DNA of 64,000 bases from AP-15 sp963703745 (lineage in GTDB: Bacteria; Pseudomonadota; Alphaproteobacteria; ATCC43930; CGMCC-115725): the NCBI GenBank assembly GCA_963703745.1, contig CAVPFL010000007.1, positions 496,001 to 560,000 of the forward strand, given 5' to 3'. Below the pieces are notes generated by a model. That model was given only the letters and a program-made list of their open reading frames with translations, searched no databases and was not told the origin of the DNA. Every line of letters begins with the position of its first letter. Within the stretch, counting starts at the first letter, position 1. Made by a program: the position numbers and the translations under genes. Of this stretch, positions 52,014 through 60,806 are shown piece by piece.

Positions 52014-52532
52014 TCACCGCTCTGAGTTTGCCGCTGCTACCGGGATATAGTATTGGATTATTTCGGTCAGCACGGATACCGCGTTCTGAAGGTAACGCCG
52101 CCTGCTCGGAGGGAGGCCGTCGGCAAAGCGCTGTTCTTGCATTAGAACTTCTCGACGTTCGGAGAGTTCTGATAACACAGAACGTCGGCCGTCGGTGAAC
52201 CCGTTATCGTAGCCACCCCGATACCCCTCGGAGCGACCGGCTCCAAATCCATCGGAGTAACCGGACGAACGGCCGTCGGCGCAACCAGTTTCGTAGCCGC
52301 AATCATACGGCTCGACCTCGGCCCATGCCTCGCGAATCAGACTAAGAATCTCGCCCTGTTTGTCTTCCGCCTGCTGTCGCGGTAGATACGTCTCGACATC
52401 CTCTGTCGATCCGTTGCGAAATTCTATCGCAACGTAAAATTTTTCGGCTCGAAGAAAGTGCTTATGGACGCGGACGGCTTTTATATCGACTATATTTCTG
52501 ATTGAACCGTCCGGTAACCGGAATATTCTCAA
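52014..52532 (-). CDS. Hypothetical protein with Yae1-like G-x3 repeats
   Basis: 172 residues. N-terminal MRIFRLPDGSIRNIVDIKAV and a helical ~40 residues, then a G-Y/F-x2-G-x3 periodic segment (GYETGCADG, GYSDGFGAG, GYRGGYDNG), then a C-terminal helix. The spaced G-x3 pattern resembles the deca-GX3 motif of Yae1/Lto1 proteins, but homology is not shown. Start TTG 52532 with GGAG about 11 bases upstream. AT content is higher than neighbours, suggesting later arrival. No operon partner. Confidence 0.6.
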   Translation of the reverse strand: MRIFRLPDGSIRNIVDIKAVRVHKHFLRAEKFYVAIEFRNGSTEDVETYLPRQQAEDKQGEILSLIREAWAEVEPYDCGYETGCADGRSSGYSDGFGAGRSEGYRGGYDNGFTDGRRSVLSELSERREVLMQEQRFADGLPPSRRRYLQNAVSVLTEIIQYYIPVAAANSER

Positions 52533-52859
52533 TTATTTTGCTCCGAACTGTCATCAAATGCTGTATCGAGAGCGACCATATTTTGGAGCGGACGACGATT
52601 TAAATACCCCGCATTGGTTTCAACAACGTTAGCGTCATTACAACGATATTTTAGCGGCAGACGCCGACAGGGGCATCGGCGCAGGCCATCACTGAGATTG
52701 CTTCCCGCTGGTCGAGCCCCCGCGGATCACAATGACACCTCAAATGGCGGTCATTGCGAGGAGCGGAGCGACGAAGCAATCTCCACGAAGATCTGGATAA
52801 GATGAAGTCTGCGTCGGCGCGACGCAGCAATCGCCCAGAGACGCAGACCGGGAGAGCCG
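52533..52859. other. Intergenic region with a REP-like element
   Basis: About 327 bases, AT-rich at its left. It holds the common dispersed element TCATTGCGAGGAGCGGAGCG and the following CGAAGCAATCTC near 52752-52785. No gene was recognised. The right end follows the stop of sppA, so both flanking genes point away from or toward it asymmetrically. Confidence 0.45.
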
Positions 52860-54635
52860 CTACCTGACGGGTCCGATAGTCGGCATGGTCAGCACGCCGG
52901 AATTGTCGAGCAGCATTTGGAGTCGTTGCAACAGCGGCTGTGCGGCTCTCAGAGAGCGCTCGATCGACCGGGAGTCCACGCCGCGCTCGTCGCCGTCGCG
53001 CTCCTTGCCAACGAGCCGGTCAAAGATGATCTCGAACGCTTCCCTCTCGCGCGGGAAGACTGTGAGCTTGACCGCTGCGTCGGGTGCTAGCTTCGCCGCT
53101 TCTTTGGCGAGGCGGAGTGCGACCGCGCTGCCGCCGAGCTCGTCGACAAGCCTGCGCGTCTTGGCGTCCTCGCCCGACCAGACGCGGCCTTTTGCCACCT
53201 CCTCAACCTCGTCTTGCGTCATGTGCCGCCCGGTCGCGACATGATCCTTGAAGCCCTTGTACGTCTCGTCGAGGAACGCCTCCAGTCGGCTATGCGCGCG
53301 CGTCGAGAACTCTGAGGTGCTGCTATACATCGCAGCGTTGGCGCCGACTTGCGCAGAATCCGTCGACATGCCGAGCTTCTGGAATAGATCGGACACCACG
53401 AGCTTGCCGGCGAGAACGCCAATCGAGCCGGTCAAGGTCGAAGGCTCGGCGACGATCTTGTCGGCGGCAGCGGCTACGTAGTAGCCGCCCGAGCCGGCAA
53501 CGTCGCCCATCGACACGACGACCGGCTTGCCGCGCTCGCGCGCGAAGACGACCTCCCGCCAGATCGACTCAGAGGCGACGACCGAGCCGCCGGGGCTGTC
53601 GATACGGAACAGGATCGCGCGCACCGAAGGATCGCGCACCGCCGAGCGAAAGGCCCGGGTGATTTCGTTTGCCGCCATGACATTCGATTCGGTTAACGGA
53701 TTGGCCGAGCTTGCGGCGCGCTGGATCAGGCCCGTGCCGTAAATCAGCGCGATCGTCGAGCCTTCGCTATGCGGCCGGCCGGCGCGGTCGAGGTAAGTCG
53801 TCAAGCCGGTGAGCTCGGCGCCGGAGCCGGCGCGCGAGCGGGCATAGCCGATGACCTCGTCGCGATAACCTAGGCGATCGACGAGCTTCGCCTGGCGCGC
53901 CTCATCGGCAAGCAAAGGACCGCGATCGATCGCCTCGCGCACTTCTGCCTCCGGTAATTTGCGGCCTTTGGCGATCCCATGGATGATCTGCCCGGAGATC
54001 GAAGCGAGCAGGGCGTCGACCTCCTCACGATGCGGCGCGGTCATCTTGGTTTCTGTCAGGCTGTTCATCGCGGTCTTGAATTCTTCGCGATGGTCGAATT
54101 CTGGGGCGATCCCAAGAAGGTCGAGGGTGCCCTTGAAGAATGGGACCTCGGCATAAAGGCCGGTCAGACCGACATTCCCCATAGGCTGCAGCCAGATCTC
54201 GTCGAACGCCGTGGCGAGATAATAGGGCCGCGTCCCTGGGCCGAACTCGCCAAAGCTGTCGGCAAAGGCCAAAGCAAACTTGCCTTTGGCCCGAAAAGCG
54301 GCGATCGCGTCACGCAATTCCTGAATTTTGGCGAGACCAAGCTCGTCATCGCCGACGCGTGCGAGAAGCACTTTGACGCGCGGATCGCCCGATGCGGCCT
54401 CGATCCCGTCGAGCACATCACGCAAGGTCGGCTCGGCGCCGACGACGAGCCGCAGCAATCGGTTCTCGCGGGACCCTTCCGCGGGCGCCTGGGTCAGGTC
54501 GACGGTCAGAATGATGTTGTTGGCCAGCGGGGTCACGGTCGGCTTCAGTCCGCCGATCAGCAACATCGCGCCGAGGACGAGCAATACGGTCAGAAAGCCG
54601 ACCGCGGCAAAAAAACCGACTATGACACGGCGCAT
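52860..54635 (-). CDS. sppA: Signal peptide peptidase SppA, 67K type
   Basis: 591 residues, the long two-domain form. N-terminal transmembrane anchor residues 5-27 (VGFFAAVGFLTVLLVLGAML). In the N-domain, EEFKTAMNSLTE contains the putative catalytic Lys (equivalent of K209), and the nucleophile Ser is in GDVAGSGGYYVAAAAD near 385. SppA degrades cleaved signal peptides in the inner membrane. Start ATG 54635. The gene is followed in the same direction by nothing closer than 300 bases; chorismate synthase lies upstream. Confidence 0.93.
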   Translation of the reverse strand: MRRVIVGFFAAVGFLTVLLVLGAMLLIGGLKPTVTPLANNIILTVDLTQAPAEGSRENRLLRLVVGAEPTLRDVLDGIEAASGDPRVKVLLARVGDDELGLAKIQELRDAIAAFRAKGKFALAFADSFGEFGPGTRPYYLATAFDEIWLQPMGNVGLTGLYAEVPFFKGTLDLLGIAPEFDHREEFKTAMNSLTETKMTAPHREEVDALLASISGQIIHGIAKGRKLPEAEVREAIDRGPLLADEARQAKLVDRLGYRDEVIGYARSRAGSGAELTGLTTYLDRAGRPHSEGSTIALIYGTGLIQRAASSANPLTESNVMAANEITRAFRSAVRDPSVRAILFRIDSPGGSVVASESIWREVVFARERGKPVVVSMGDVAGSGGYYVAAAADKIVAEPSTLTGSIGVLAGKLVVSDLFQKLGMSTDSAQVGANAAMYSSTSEFSTRAHSRLEAFLDETYKGFKDHVATGRHMTQDEVEEVAKGRVWSGEDAKTRRLVDELGGSAVALRLAKEAAKLAPDAAVKLTVFPREREAFEIIFDRLVGKERDGDERGVDSRSIERSLRAAQPLLQRLQMLLDNSGVLTMPTIGPVR

Positions 54636-54675
54636 GCCCTATCCGTTCGCAGTCCTAGTCAGCTGCGCCACCCCC

Positions 54676-54722
54676 ACCAATTCCCTCCCCCGCTCGCGGG
54701 GGAGGGAATTGGAGAGGGCAAC
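54676..54722. repeat. Palindromic intergenic repeat
   Basis: CCCTCCCCCGCTCGCGGGGGAG (about 54684-54705), a member of the dispersed CTCTCCC palindrome family, followed by GGAGAGGGC. Sits between sppA and aroC. Confidence 0.65.
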
Positions 54723-54742
54723 CTCGGCACGCTTGATCATCG

Positions 54743-55819
54743 CTACACCCCGCCGCCGAGGGCGCGATGGCGCAACAGATGGTCGGCGAGGACGCAGGCG
54801 ACCATCGCCTCGCCAACCGGCACGGCGCGGATGCCGACACAAGGGTCGTGCCGACCATGGGTCGAGATCTCGACCTCGTTGCCGTCGACATCGACAGTGC
54901 GCAGCGGATTGAGGATCGAGCTCGTCGGTTTGACCGCGAACCGGGCAACGATGTCCTGACCCGTCGAAATCCCGCCGAGAATGCCGCCGGCGTTGTTCGA
55001 CAAAAAGACAACCCTGCCGTCCTCGATCCGCATCTCGTCGGCGTTGTCTTCGCCTTTGAGCGCGGCCGCCCCAAAGCCGCTGCCGATCTCGACGCCCTTG
55101 ACCGCGTTGATCGTCATCAGCGCACGGGCGAGATCACCGTCGAGCTTGTCATAGACCGGCTCGCCGAGCCCCGCCGGAACGCCGCTGGCGACGATTTCGA
55201 TGACCGCACCCGCCGAGGAGCCAGCCTTGCGGACAATGTCCAGATAATCGGCCCAGCGCAGTGCCATCGCGGCATCCGGGCACCAGAACGGGTTGTCTTC
55301 GATAGTGCGCCAATCCCAAGCGCTGCGATCGACCGCATGTGGCCCGATCTGGACGAGCGCGCCGCGTATCGTCACGCCGGGGCCGAGAATTTTGCGCGCG
55401 ATCGCCCCCGCCGCGACGCGCGAGGCGGTTTCGCGGGCCGAGGCGCGGCCGCCGCCCCGATAGTCGCGCACCCCGTATTTCTTCCAGTAGGTGTAGTCGG
55501 CATGGCCCGGGCGGAAGCGGTCGGCGATGTTGCGATAGTCCCGCGGCCGCTGGTCGGTGTTCTCGATCATCAACTGGATCGGCGTGCCGGTCGTGACGCC
55601 TTCGAACACGCCGCTGAGGATCCGCACCAGATCGTCTTCCTGCCGTTGCGTCGTATAGCGCGATTGGCCGGGCTTGCGCTTGTCCAGCCACTGCTGGATG
55701 TCGGGCTCGGCGAGCGATAGGCGCGGCGGTACCCCGTCGGCGACCACCCCAATCGCCGGCCCGTGGCTCTCGCCCCAGGTCGTAAACCGGAACAGGGTAC
55801 CGAACGAGTTGCCCGCCAT
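54743..55819 (-). CDS. aroC: Chorismate synthase
   Basis: 358 residues. Family signatures: MAGNSFGTLFRFTTWGESHGPAIGVV (split over residues 1-26), RPGHADYTYWKKYGVRDYRGGGRAS and the C-terminal FAVKPTSSI with RHDPCVGIRAVPV. It removes phosphate from EPSP to make chorismate, using reduced FMN, the last shikimate step. Start ATG 55819. It sits between sppA and fabI with REP-like sequence before each, a usual alphaproteobacterial arrangement for fabI and aroC. Confidence 0.97.
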   Translation of the reverse strand: MAGNSFGTLFRFTTWGESHGPAIGVVADGVPPRLSLAEPDIQQWLDKRKPGQSRYTTQRQEDDLVRILSGVFEGVTTGTPIQLMIENTDQRPRDYRNIADRFRPGHADYTYWKKYGVRDYRGGGRASARETASRVAAGAIARKILGPGVTIRGALVQIGPHAVDRSAWDWRTIEDNPFWCPDAAMALRWADYLDIVRKAGSSAGAVIEIVASGVPAGLGEPVYDKLDGDLARALMTINAVKGVEIGSGFGAAALKGEDNADEMRIEDGRVVFLSNNAGGILGGISTGQDIVARFAVKPTSSILNPLRTVDVDGNEVEISTHGRHDPCVGIRAVPVGEAMVACVLADHLLRHRALGGGV

Positions 55820-55832
55820 CGGTTCAACAGTT

Positions 55833-55932
55833 CTCGTCGTCCCGGCGGAGGCCGGGACCCACGTCTGCTATGGGTACCGGCCGGAGCCTGTCCTCGGGCC
55901 GGCCGAAGGCCGGACCCGTGGGCCGGTATGAC
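55833..55932. repeat. REP-like palindromic element
   Basis: CGTCCCGGCGGAGGCCGGGAC (about 55839-55859) and GGGCCGGCCGAAGGCCGGACCC (about 55897-55918), two nested stems, related to the palindrome near 35.24 kb. Sits between aroC and fabI. Confidence 0.65.
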
Positions 55933-55966
55933 GGAGCGTTTACCCAGATTCGCCTGCGCATTTCGC

Positions 55967-56767
55967 TCACACCACAGAGATGTCGGGGGCGTCGACCGCC
56001 TTCATGCCAACGACGTGATACCCGCAATCTACGTGGTGGATCTCGCCGCTGACACCGGCCGAAAGATCACTCAACAAATAAAGGCCGGCACCGCCCACAT
56101 CTTCGATCGTGACGTTGCGCTTCAATGGTGAGTTGAGCTGGTTCCACTTCAGAATGTACGGGAAATCGCCGATGCCCGAGGAGGCCAATGTCCTGATCGG
56201 TCCGGCGGAGATCGCGTTGACGCGGATGTTGTCGCCGCCAAGATCGACCGCGAGGTAACGTACGCTAGCCTCAAGCGCTGCCTTTGCCACGCCCATGACG
56301 TTATAATGCGGCATCACCCGTTCGGCCCCGGCGTAGGTCAATGTCAATACGCTCCCGCCGGCCGTCATCAGCGGCACTGCGCGCCGGCAAACATCGGTAA
56401 AAGAATAACATGAAATCTCCAGGGTGCGCAGGAAGTTGGCACGCGTCGTCTGGAGGTACTTTCCCTTCAGCTCGTCCTTGTCGGCGAAGGCGATCGCATG
56501 GACGAGGAAATCGAGCCGGCCCCAGCGCCGGGTCAACGCCACGAAGACCGCATCGAGGCTCTCCTCGGACGCAACATCGGCGTCCAAGACGAAATTACTG
56601 TCGAGGCTTTCGGCAAGCGGCCGCACTCGCTTGCCCAGCCTCTCGCCCTGATAGGTGAAAGCGAGAGCTGCACCGTGCGCGTGCAATGTCTTGGCGATGC
56701 CCCAGCCGAGCGAGCGCTCGTTGGCGACACCCATGATGAGGCCCTGCTTACCCGCCATCAGCGGCAT
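55967..56767 (-). CDS. fabI: Enoyl-[acyl-carrier-protein] reductase (NADH)
   Basis: 266 residues. MAGKQGLIMGVANERSLGWGIAKTLHAHGA is the start in two segments; the catalytic Tyr-x6-Lys motif is seen as YNVMGVAKAALEAS, following TLTYAGAERVMPHYN; the C-terminus carries GEIHHVDCGYHVVGM. It catalyses the final reduction in each fatty acid elongation cycle. Start ATG 56767. It is the triclosan/isoniazid-type target class by family. Divergent from the YihY-like gene starting 132 bases away. Confidence 0.96.
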   Translation of the reverse strand: MPLMAGKQGLIMGVANERSLGWGIAKTLHAHGAALAFTYQGERLGKRVRPLAESLDSNFVLDADVASEESLDAVFVALTRRWGRLDFLVHAIAFADKDELKGKYLQTTRANFLRTLEISCYSFTDVCRRAVPLMTAGGSVLTLTYAGAERVMPHYNVMGVAKAALEASVRYLAVDLGGDNIRVNAISAGPIRTLASSGIGDFPYILKWNQLNSPLKRNVTIEDVGGAGLYLLSDLSAGVSGEIHHVDCGYHVVGMKAVDAPDISVV

Positions 56768-56899
56768 CGTCTTCCCCAGTCCTCACGGTTCTCCTCATCC
56801 TACACGAACGAGCGCGCAGGGGCCAATCAGGGGGCTCCCGGGCGGGACGTCGCTCTCAACTCCTTGTTTAGCAACAAAGAGGCAACTAAGGTCTCCGCG

Positions 56900-58261
56900 A
56901 TGACTACCGCCGAGACAGAGAGCCGGACAACCCGGCGGGGCGGAAGGCTGCGACATATGGCGGCAACGGCGGCCGCCTTCGCGCTCTATTCTTTGCGCCG
57001 ATTCAACGCGGACGGCTGCTTCGCGGCTTCGGGCGCGCTCAGCTATACGACGCTCGTTTCGCTCGTCCCGCTGGCGGTCATCGCCCTCGGTTCGCTATCA
57101 AGCTTCCCGATCTTCGCACCGGTACGCGACCGCCTTCTCGGGCTGGCGATGGAAAACTTCGTGCCGTCGATCGGCGCGCAGGCGGCGTATTGGTTTCGTA
57201 CTTTTGCTGCTTCGGCGACGCAGACCACAGCGATCGGCGCCGCAGGGATCGCCGCGACCAGCATCCTGCTGCTGGTAACGGTGGAGGATCAGCTCAACCT
57301 GATTTGGCGCGTCACCGCACCGCGTCCCTGGGTGCAACGCCTGATTGCTTATTGGACATTGATAACCCTCGGCCCGCTGCTGATCGGGGTCAGCCTATCG
57401 CTCTCGACCTATTTCGAGATCGCGGCACGCCAGGCGGGCTTTGGTCAGGAAGCGTTGGCATGGTTCGCCAGCAGCTGGCTGCACGGGCTCGCGCGTGCCG
57501 TACCGGCGCTGCTCGAATTTGTCGCCCTGACCTTGCTCTACGGCTTGATTCCGAATTGCGCTGTGCGGTGGCGCGACGGTGCACTGGGCGCAGTCATCGC
57601 GACCTTGGCAATCGAAGTCCTGAAGATCGGGTTCTCGGCCTATATCGGCGCCACCTCGTTCTACAGCATCGTCTACGGCGCGCTCGCCGTGATTCCGATC
57701 TTCCTCTTCTGGATGTACATCTCGTGGATGGCCGTGCTGCTCGGCGCGGTCGTCGCCGCGGCCTTGCCGTATTGGCGAATCGACGAGCGGGTGGGGAATG
57801 TCCCCGCCGGCGGGGTAAAGCTCGGTCTGAGCTTGGCCCTTATCGCGGCATTGGCCCGGGCGCAGCGGCGTGGCGAGAAGCGATCGACGCCCGCGCTCGC
57901 CGCGGAGCTCGGTGTAGCGACCACGGTGATCGACGAGCATATCAAGCCCCTCGCCGAGGCGGGTTTTGCCGCGCACACCCAATCGGGACGTTGGGTCCTC
58001 GCGTGGAGTCCGGAAAGCGCTACCCTGCACGACCTTTACACAGCCTTGCACCTGCCTCTCGCCGGATGCTGGACCGACCAGGTCTCGGCTCCATGGCAGC
58101 GGCAGGTGGCGCCGGCGATGGATCGGATCGTCGAGGCTGAGGCCGCAGCGATGCAGGTGACGATCGATTCGCTGATCGCAGAGACCCTCGAGCCGGTGAT
58201 GCGCCGGCGTGACCGCTCGCGCTCGGCCCCGCCGGTTGCCCAGAAGGTTCCCTCGGAGTAG
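56900..58261 (+). CDS. YihY/BrkB-family inner membrane protein with C-terminal extension
   Basis: 453 residues. Six or so membrane helices: FNADGCFAASGALSYTTLVSLVPLAVIALGSLS (helix 1, residues ~40-65), then GIAATSILLLVTVEDQLNLIWRV, and so on to FYSIVYGALAVIPIFLFWMYISWMAVLLGAVVAAA near 290. After about residue 310 a soluble tail carries a winged-helix-like segment (TPALAAELGVATTVIDEHIKPL). Start ATG 56900; an open frame from 56498 is antisense to fabI. It is the intact paralogue of the broken YihY gene near 39.3 kb. Confidence 0.88.
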   Translation: MTTAETESRTTRRGGRLRHMAATAAAFALYSLRRFNADGCFAASGALSYTTLVSLVPLAVIALGSLSSFPIFAPVRDRLLGLAMENFVPSIGAQAAYWFRTFAASATQTTAIGAAGIAATSILLLVTVEDQLNLIWRVTAPRPWVQRLIAYWTLITLGPLLIGVSLSLSTYFEIAARQAGFGQEALAWFASSWLHGLARAVPALLEFVALTLLYGLIPNCAVRWRDGALGAVIATLAIEVLKIGFSAYIGATSFYSIVYGALAVIPIFLFWMYISWMAVLLGAVVAAALPYWRIDERVGNVPAGGVKLGLSLALIAALARAQRRGEKRSTPALAAELGVATTVIDEHIKPLAEAGFAAHTQSGRWVLAWSPESATLHDLYTALHLPLAGCWTDQVSAPWQRQVAPAMDRIVEAEAAAMQVTIDSLIAETLEPVMRRRDRSRSAPPVAQKVPSE

Positions 58262-58310
58262 GGCGGCGGTCTCACAGGCCTCCTCCTAAAACTTTTCGCA
58301 GAGGTGATCC

Positions 58311-59807
58311 GTGCCACGCGTTCTGACCGCCCGTTTTATGCACGAGACCAATACCTTCAGCCGCGTGGCGACGGACATGGCAATGTTTCGCCGCCGCGAC
58401 TTCCACCTCGAAAACGAGATTCCGGTCGCTTTCCGCGGCACCCACTCGGCCTTTGGCGCGACCTTCGAGGCGGCCGACAAGTTCGGTTGGACTCTGGTTC
58501 ATCCGATCTCCGCCAACCCCAACCCCTCGGGCACCGTCACCGACGAGGCCTTCGAGCAGATCACCCGAGTGATCCTCGACGCGGTCGACACGAAAGGCCC
58601 GATCGACGGCGCGCTCTTACATCTCCACGGCGCCATGGTCAGCGCGAGCCACGAGGACGCCGAGGGCGAGTTTCTGGCACGGCTGCGCCGCCGGCTCGGC
58701 CCGGATGTGCCGGTCGTCGTCACCCTCGACCTGCACGCCAATGTGACTCAGCTGATGGCGGACCATGCGAGCGCATTGATCGCCTATCGCACCTACCCGC
58801 ATATCGACCAGTACGAGCGGGCCTGGCAGGGTGCGGAATTATTGGAGCGCGCAATGCAGGGCCTAATTCGGCCGCGGACGGTGATCGCCCGGCGCCCGAT
58901 GCTCTACGGGCTCGACCACGGCCGCACCCAGCGCGGCCCAATGGCTGAGCTAATTGCCCGCGGCGAGACGCTAGAGAGTAACGGCGAGGCCTTGGTGGTC
59001 AGCGTCTGCGCCGGTTTCAGTCGTGCCAATATCCGCGACGTCGGCCCATCGGTAACCATCACTGTGGACGGCAATTCGCCGCAGGGCCAGACGATCGCCG
59101 AAGAATTCATGGATCACGCTTGGGAGACACGCGATTTCACGACGGTCAAATTGCTGTCGGTCGGCGACGCCGTGGCTCTCGCCCGGCGAGGCCAGCCGGG
59201 CGACAAGCCGCTCGTCGTCGCCGACTACACCGACAATCCCGGTGGGGGCGGCTATGGCGACGCGACCGCGTTCTTGAAGGGCCTCGTCGAGAGCGGGGTC
59301 GAAAGTGTGGCCTTCCATGCGATGTGCGATCCCGAGGCCGTGCAGCAAGGGATGCGCGCCGGGATCGGCGCCAAGACCACACTCGCCCTCGGCGGCAAGA
59401 CCGACCCGGCGATGGGCGGCCCGCCCCTGGCTCTGCACGGCGAGGTGGTCTGCCTGACCACGGGCCGGTTCATCGCCTATGGGCCAATGGGCGGTGGGGT
59501 CGAGCGCAACTACGGGCCCTCGCTGGTGTTCCGCGTCGGCGGCATCGACATCATCGTCATCACCAATAACGGCCAGGCGACTGATCTCGCCCAGTTTACC
59601 TCGCTCGGCGTCGATCCGACGCGCTATCGCACAGTGGCCGTCAAATCGATGCAGCATTTCCGTGCCGCCTTCGAGCCGATCGCGCGCCAGGTCATCCTCG
59701 TCGACACTGGCGCCTTGTGCTCGGAGATCTACACGCCCGAGCTCTTCACCCGCGTCCGCCGCCCGATCTGGCCGCTCGACCCGATCCCCGACCCGCGCGC
59801 CGCATAA
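58311..59807 (+). CDS. M81 family (MlrC/microcystinase C-like) metalloprotein
   Basis: 498 residues. MPRVLTARFMHETNTFS has the FMHETNTFS metal motif; DLHANVTQLM and YRTYPHIDQYERA carry further ligands; the C-terminal MlrC_C domain starts near 295 with VVADYTDNPGGGGYGDAT. Named members take part in degradation of the cyclic peptide microcystin, but most homologues occur in unrelated bacteria with unknown peptide substrates. The start is GTG 58311 with GAGG upstream. Alone between YihY and nadC. Confidence 0.9.
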   Translation: MPRVLTARFMHETNTFSRVATDMAMFRRRDFHLENEIPVAFRGTHSAFGATFEAADKFGWTLVHPISANPNPSGTVTDEAFEQITRVILDAVDTKGPIDGALLHLHGAMVSASHEDAEGEFLARLRRRLGPDVPVVVTLDLHANVTQLMADHASALIAYRTYPHIDQYERAWQGAELLERAMQGLIRPRTVIARRPMLYGLDHGRTQRGPMAELIARGETLESNGEALVVSVCAGFSRANIRDVGPSVTITVDGNSPQGQTIAEEFMDHAWETRDFTTVKLLSVGDAVALARRGQPGDKPLVVADYTDNPGGGGYGDATAFLKGLVESGVESVAFHAMCDPEAVQQGMRAGIGAKTTLALGGKTDPAMGGPPLALHGEVVCLTTGRFIAYGPMGGGVERNYGPSLVFRVGGIDIIVITNNGQATDLAQFTSLGVDPTRYRTVAVKSMQHFRAAFEPIARQVILVDTGALCSEIYTPELFTRVRRPIWPLDPIPDPRAA

Positions 59808-59823
59808 ACTCCGTCCGCCTCGG

Positions 59824-60663
59824 TCACTCGGCGATGTCGAGCCCGAGATCGAGGATCGGGGCGCTGTGGGTGATCCAGCCGGACGAGATCAAGTCGACAC
59901 CGGTGGCGGCGATGGCGGGTGCCGTTTCGATGGTGATCCGCCCGGAGGCTTCGGTAATCGCCCGGCCGTCGACCATCGCCACCGCCCGGCGCAAGGTCTC
60001 GGGTGTCATGTTGTCGAGCAGCACGGCATCGACCCCGATTTCGAGCGCCTCGGCGAGCTGGTCGAGCGTGTCGACCTCGAGCTCGATCTTGACGAGGTGC
60101 CCGGCATGGCGCTGCGCCCGCTCCAGCGCCTGGCGAACGCCGCCGGCCAGCGCGATGTGGTTGTCCTTGATCAGCATCGCGTCGTCGAGCCCGAAACGGT
60201 GGTTGGCGCCGCCGCCGAGGCGGACGGCTTCTTTTTCGAGTACCCGCAACCCAGGCGTGGTCTTGCGAGTGCAAACAATCCTGGCCTTGTATCCGGCGAT
60301 CACGTCGGCCAACGCCCGCGTCGCGGTGGCGACCCCGGACATTCGGCTCAGCAGATTGAGCGCGGTGCGCTCGGCGGCCAGCACGTCCCGCGCACGACCG
60401 GTGAGATGGGCGACCGCCTCTCCGCGCAAAATCCGGTCTCCATCGGCACGCCGCCGCTCGATACGCAACAACGGGTCGAGCAATTCAAAGGCGAGCAGTG
60501 CGGCATCGAGCCCGGCCAAGACACCTGGCTGGCGCGCCGCGATTACCGCCTCGACGGTCGCCTCCGCCGGCACCACCGCATCGGTCGTGATGTCCCCGGC
60601 GCGGCCCAGATCTTCGAGCAATGCCGCCCGAACGATGGGTTCGATGAGCAGGCGCATCGTCAT
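59824..60663 (-). CDS. nadC: Nicotinate-nucleotide pyrophosphorylase (carboxylating)
   Basis: 279 residues. Typical LEDLGRAGDITTDAVV start, LNLLSRMSGVATATR, CTRKTTPGLRVLEKEAVRLGGG with the Arg/Lys that bind quinolinate, IKDNHI and the C-terminal GVDLISSGWITHSAPILDLGLDI. It turns quinolinate plus PRPP into nicotinate mononucleotide. ATG 60663 is used (GTG 60672 also in frame). It lies 143 bases downstream of nadA across a palindromic repeat. nadB (aspartate oxidase) is not between them. Confidence 0.96.
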   Translation of the reverse strand: MTMRLLIEPIVRAALLEDLGRAGDITTDAVVPAEATVEAVIAARQPGVLAGLDAALLAFELLDPLLRIERRRADGDRILRGEAVAHLTGRARDVLAAERTALNLLSRMSGVATATRALADVIAGYKARIVCTRKTTPGLRVLEKEAVRLGGGANHRFGLDDAMLIKDNHIALAGGVRQALERAQRHAGHLVKIELEVDTLDQLAEALEIGVDAVLLDNMTPETLRRAVAMVDGRAITEASGRITIETAPAIAATGVDLISSGWITHSAPILDLGLDIAE

Positions 60664-60776
60664 GCCCCTCACCCTCCCGCTGACGCGGGCCCCTCCCTCT
60701 CCCCGCTCATGCGGGGCGAGGGGAAAGGCTCACTCCCTCGCCCCGCTTGCGGGGAGAGGGTCGGGGTGAGGGGCAC
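60664..60776. repeat. Palindromic intergenic repeat between nadA and nadC
   Basis: Outer pair CCCCTCACCCTCCCGC (60665-) and GGTCGGGGTGAGGGGC; inner pair CTCCCTCTCCCCGC and GCGGGGAGAGGGT. The largest member of the dispersed palindrome family here. Confidence 0.75.
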
Positions 60777-60806
60777 TGATGCGAGACGATCACGAGACAT
60801 TGCCTA

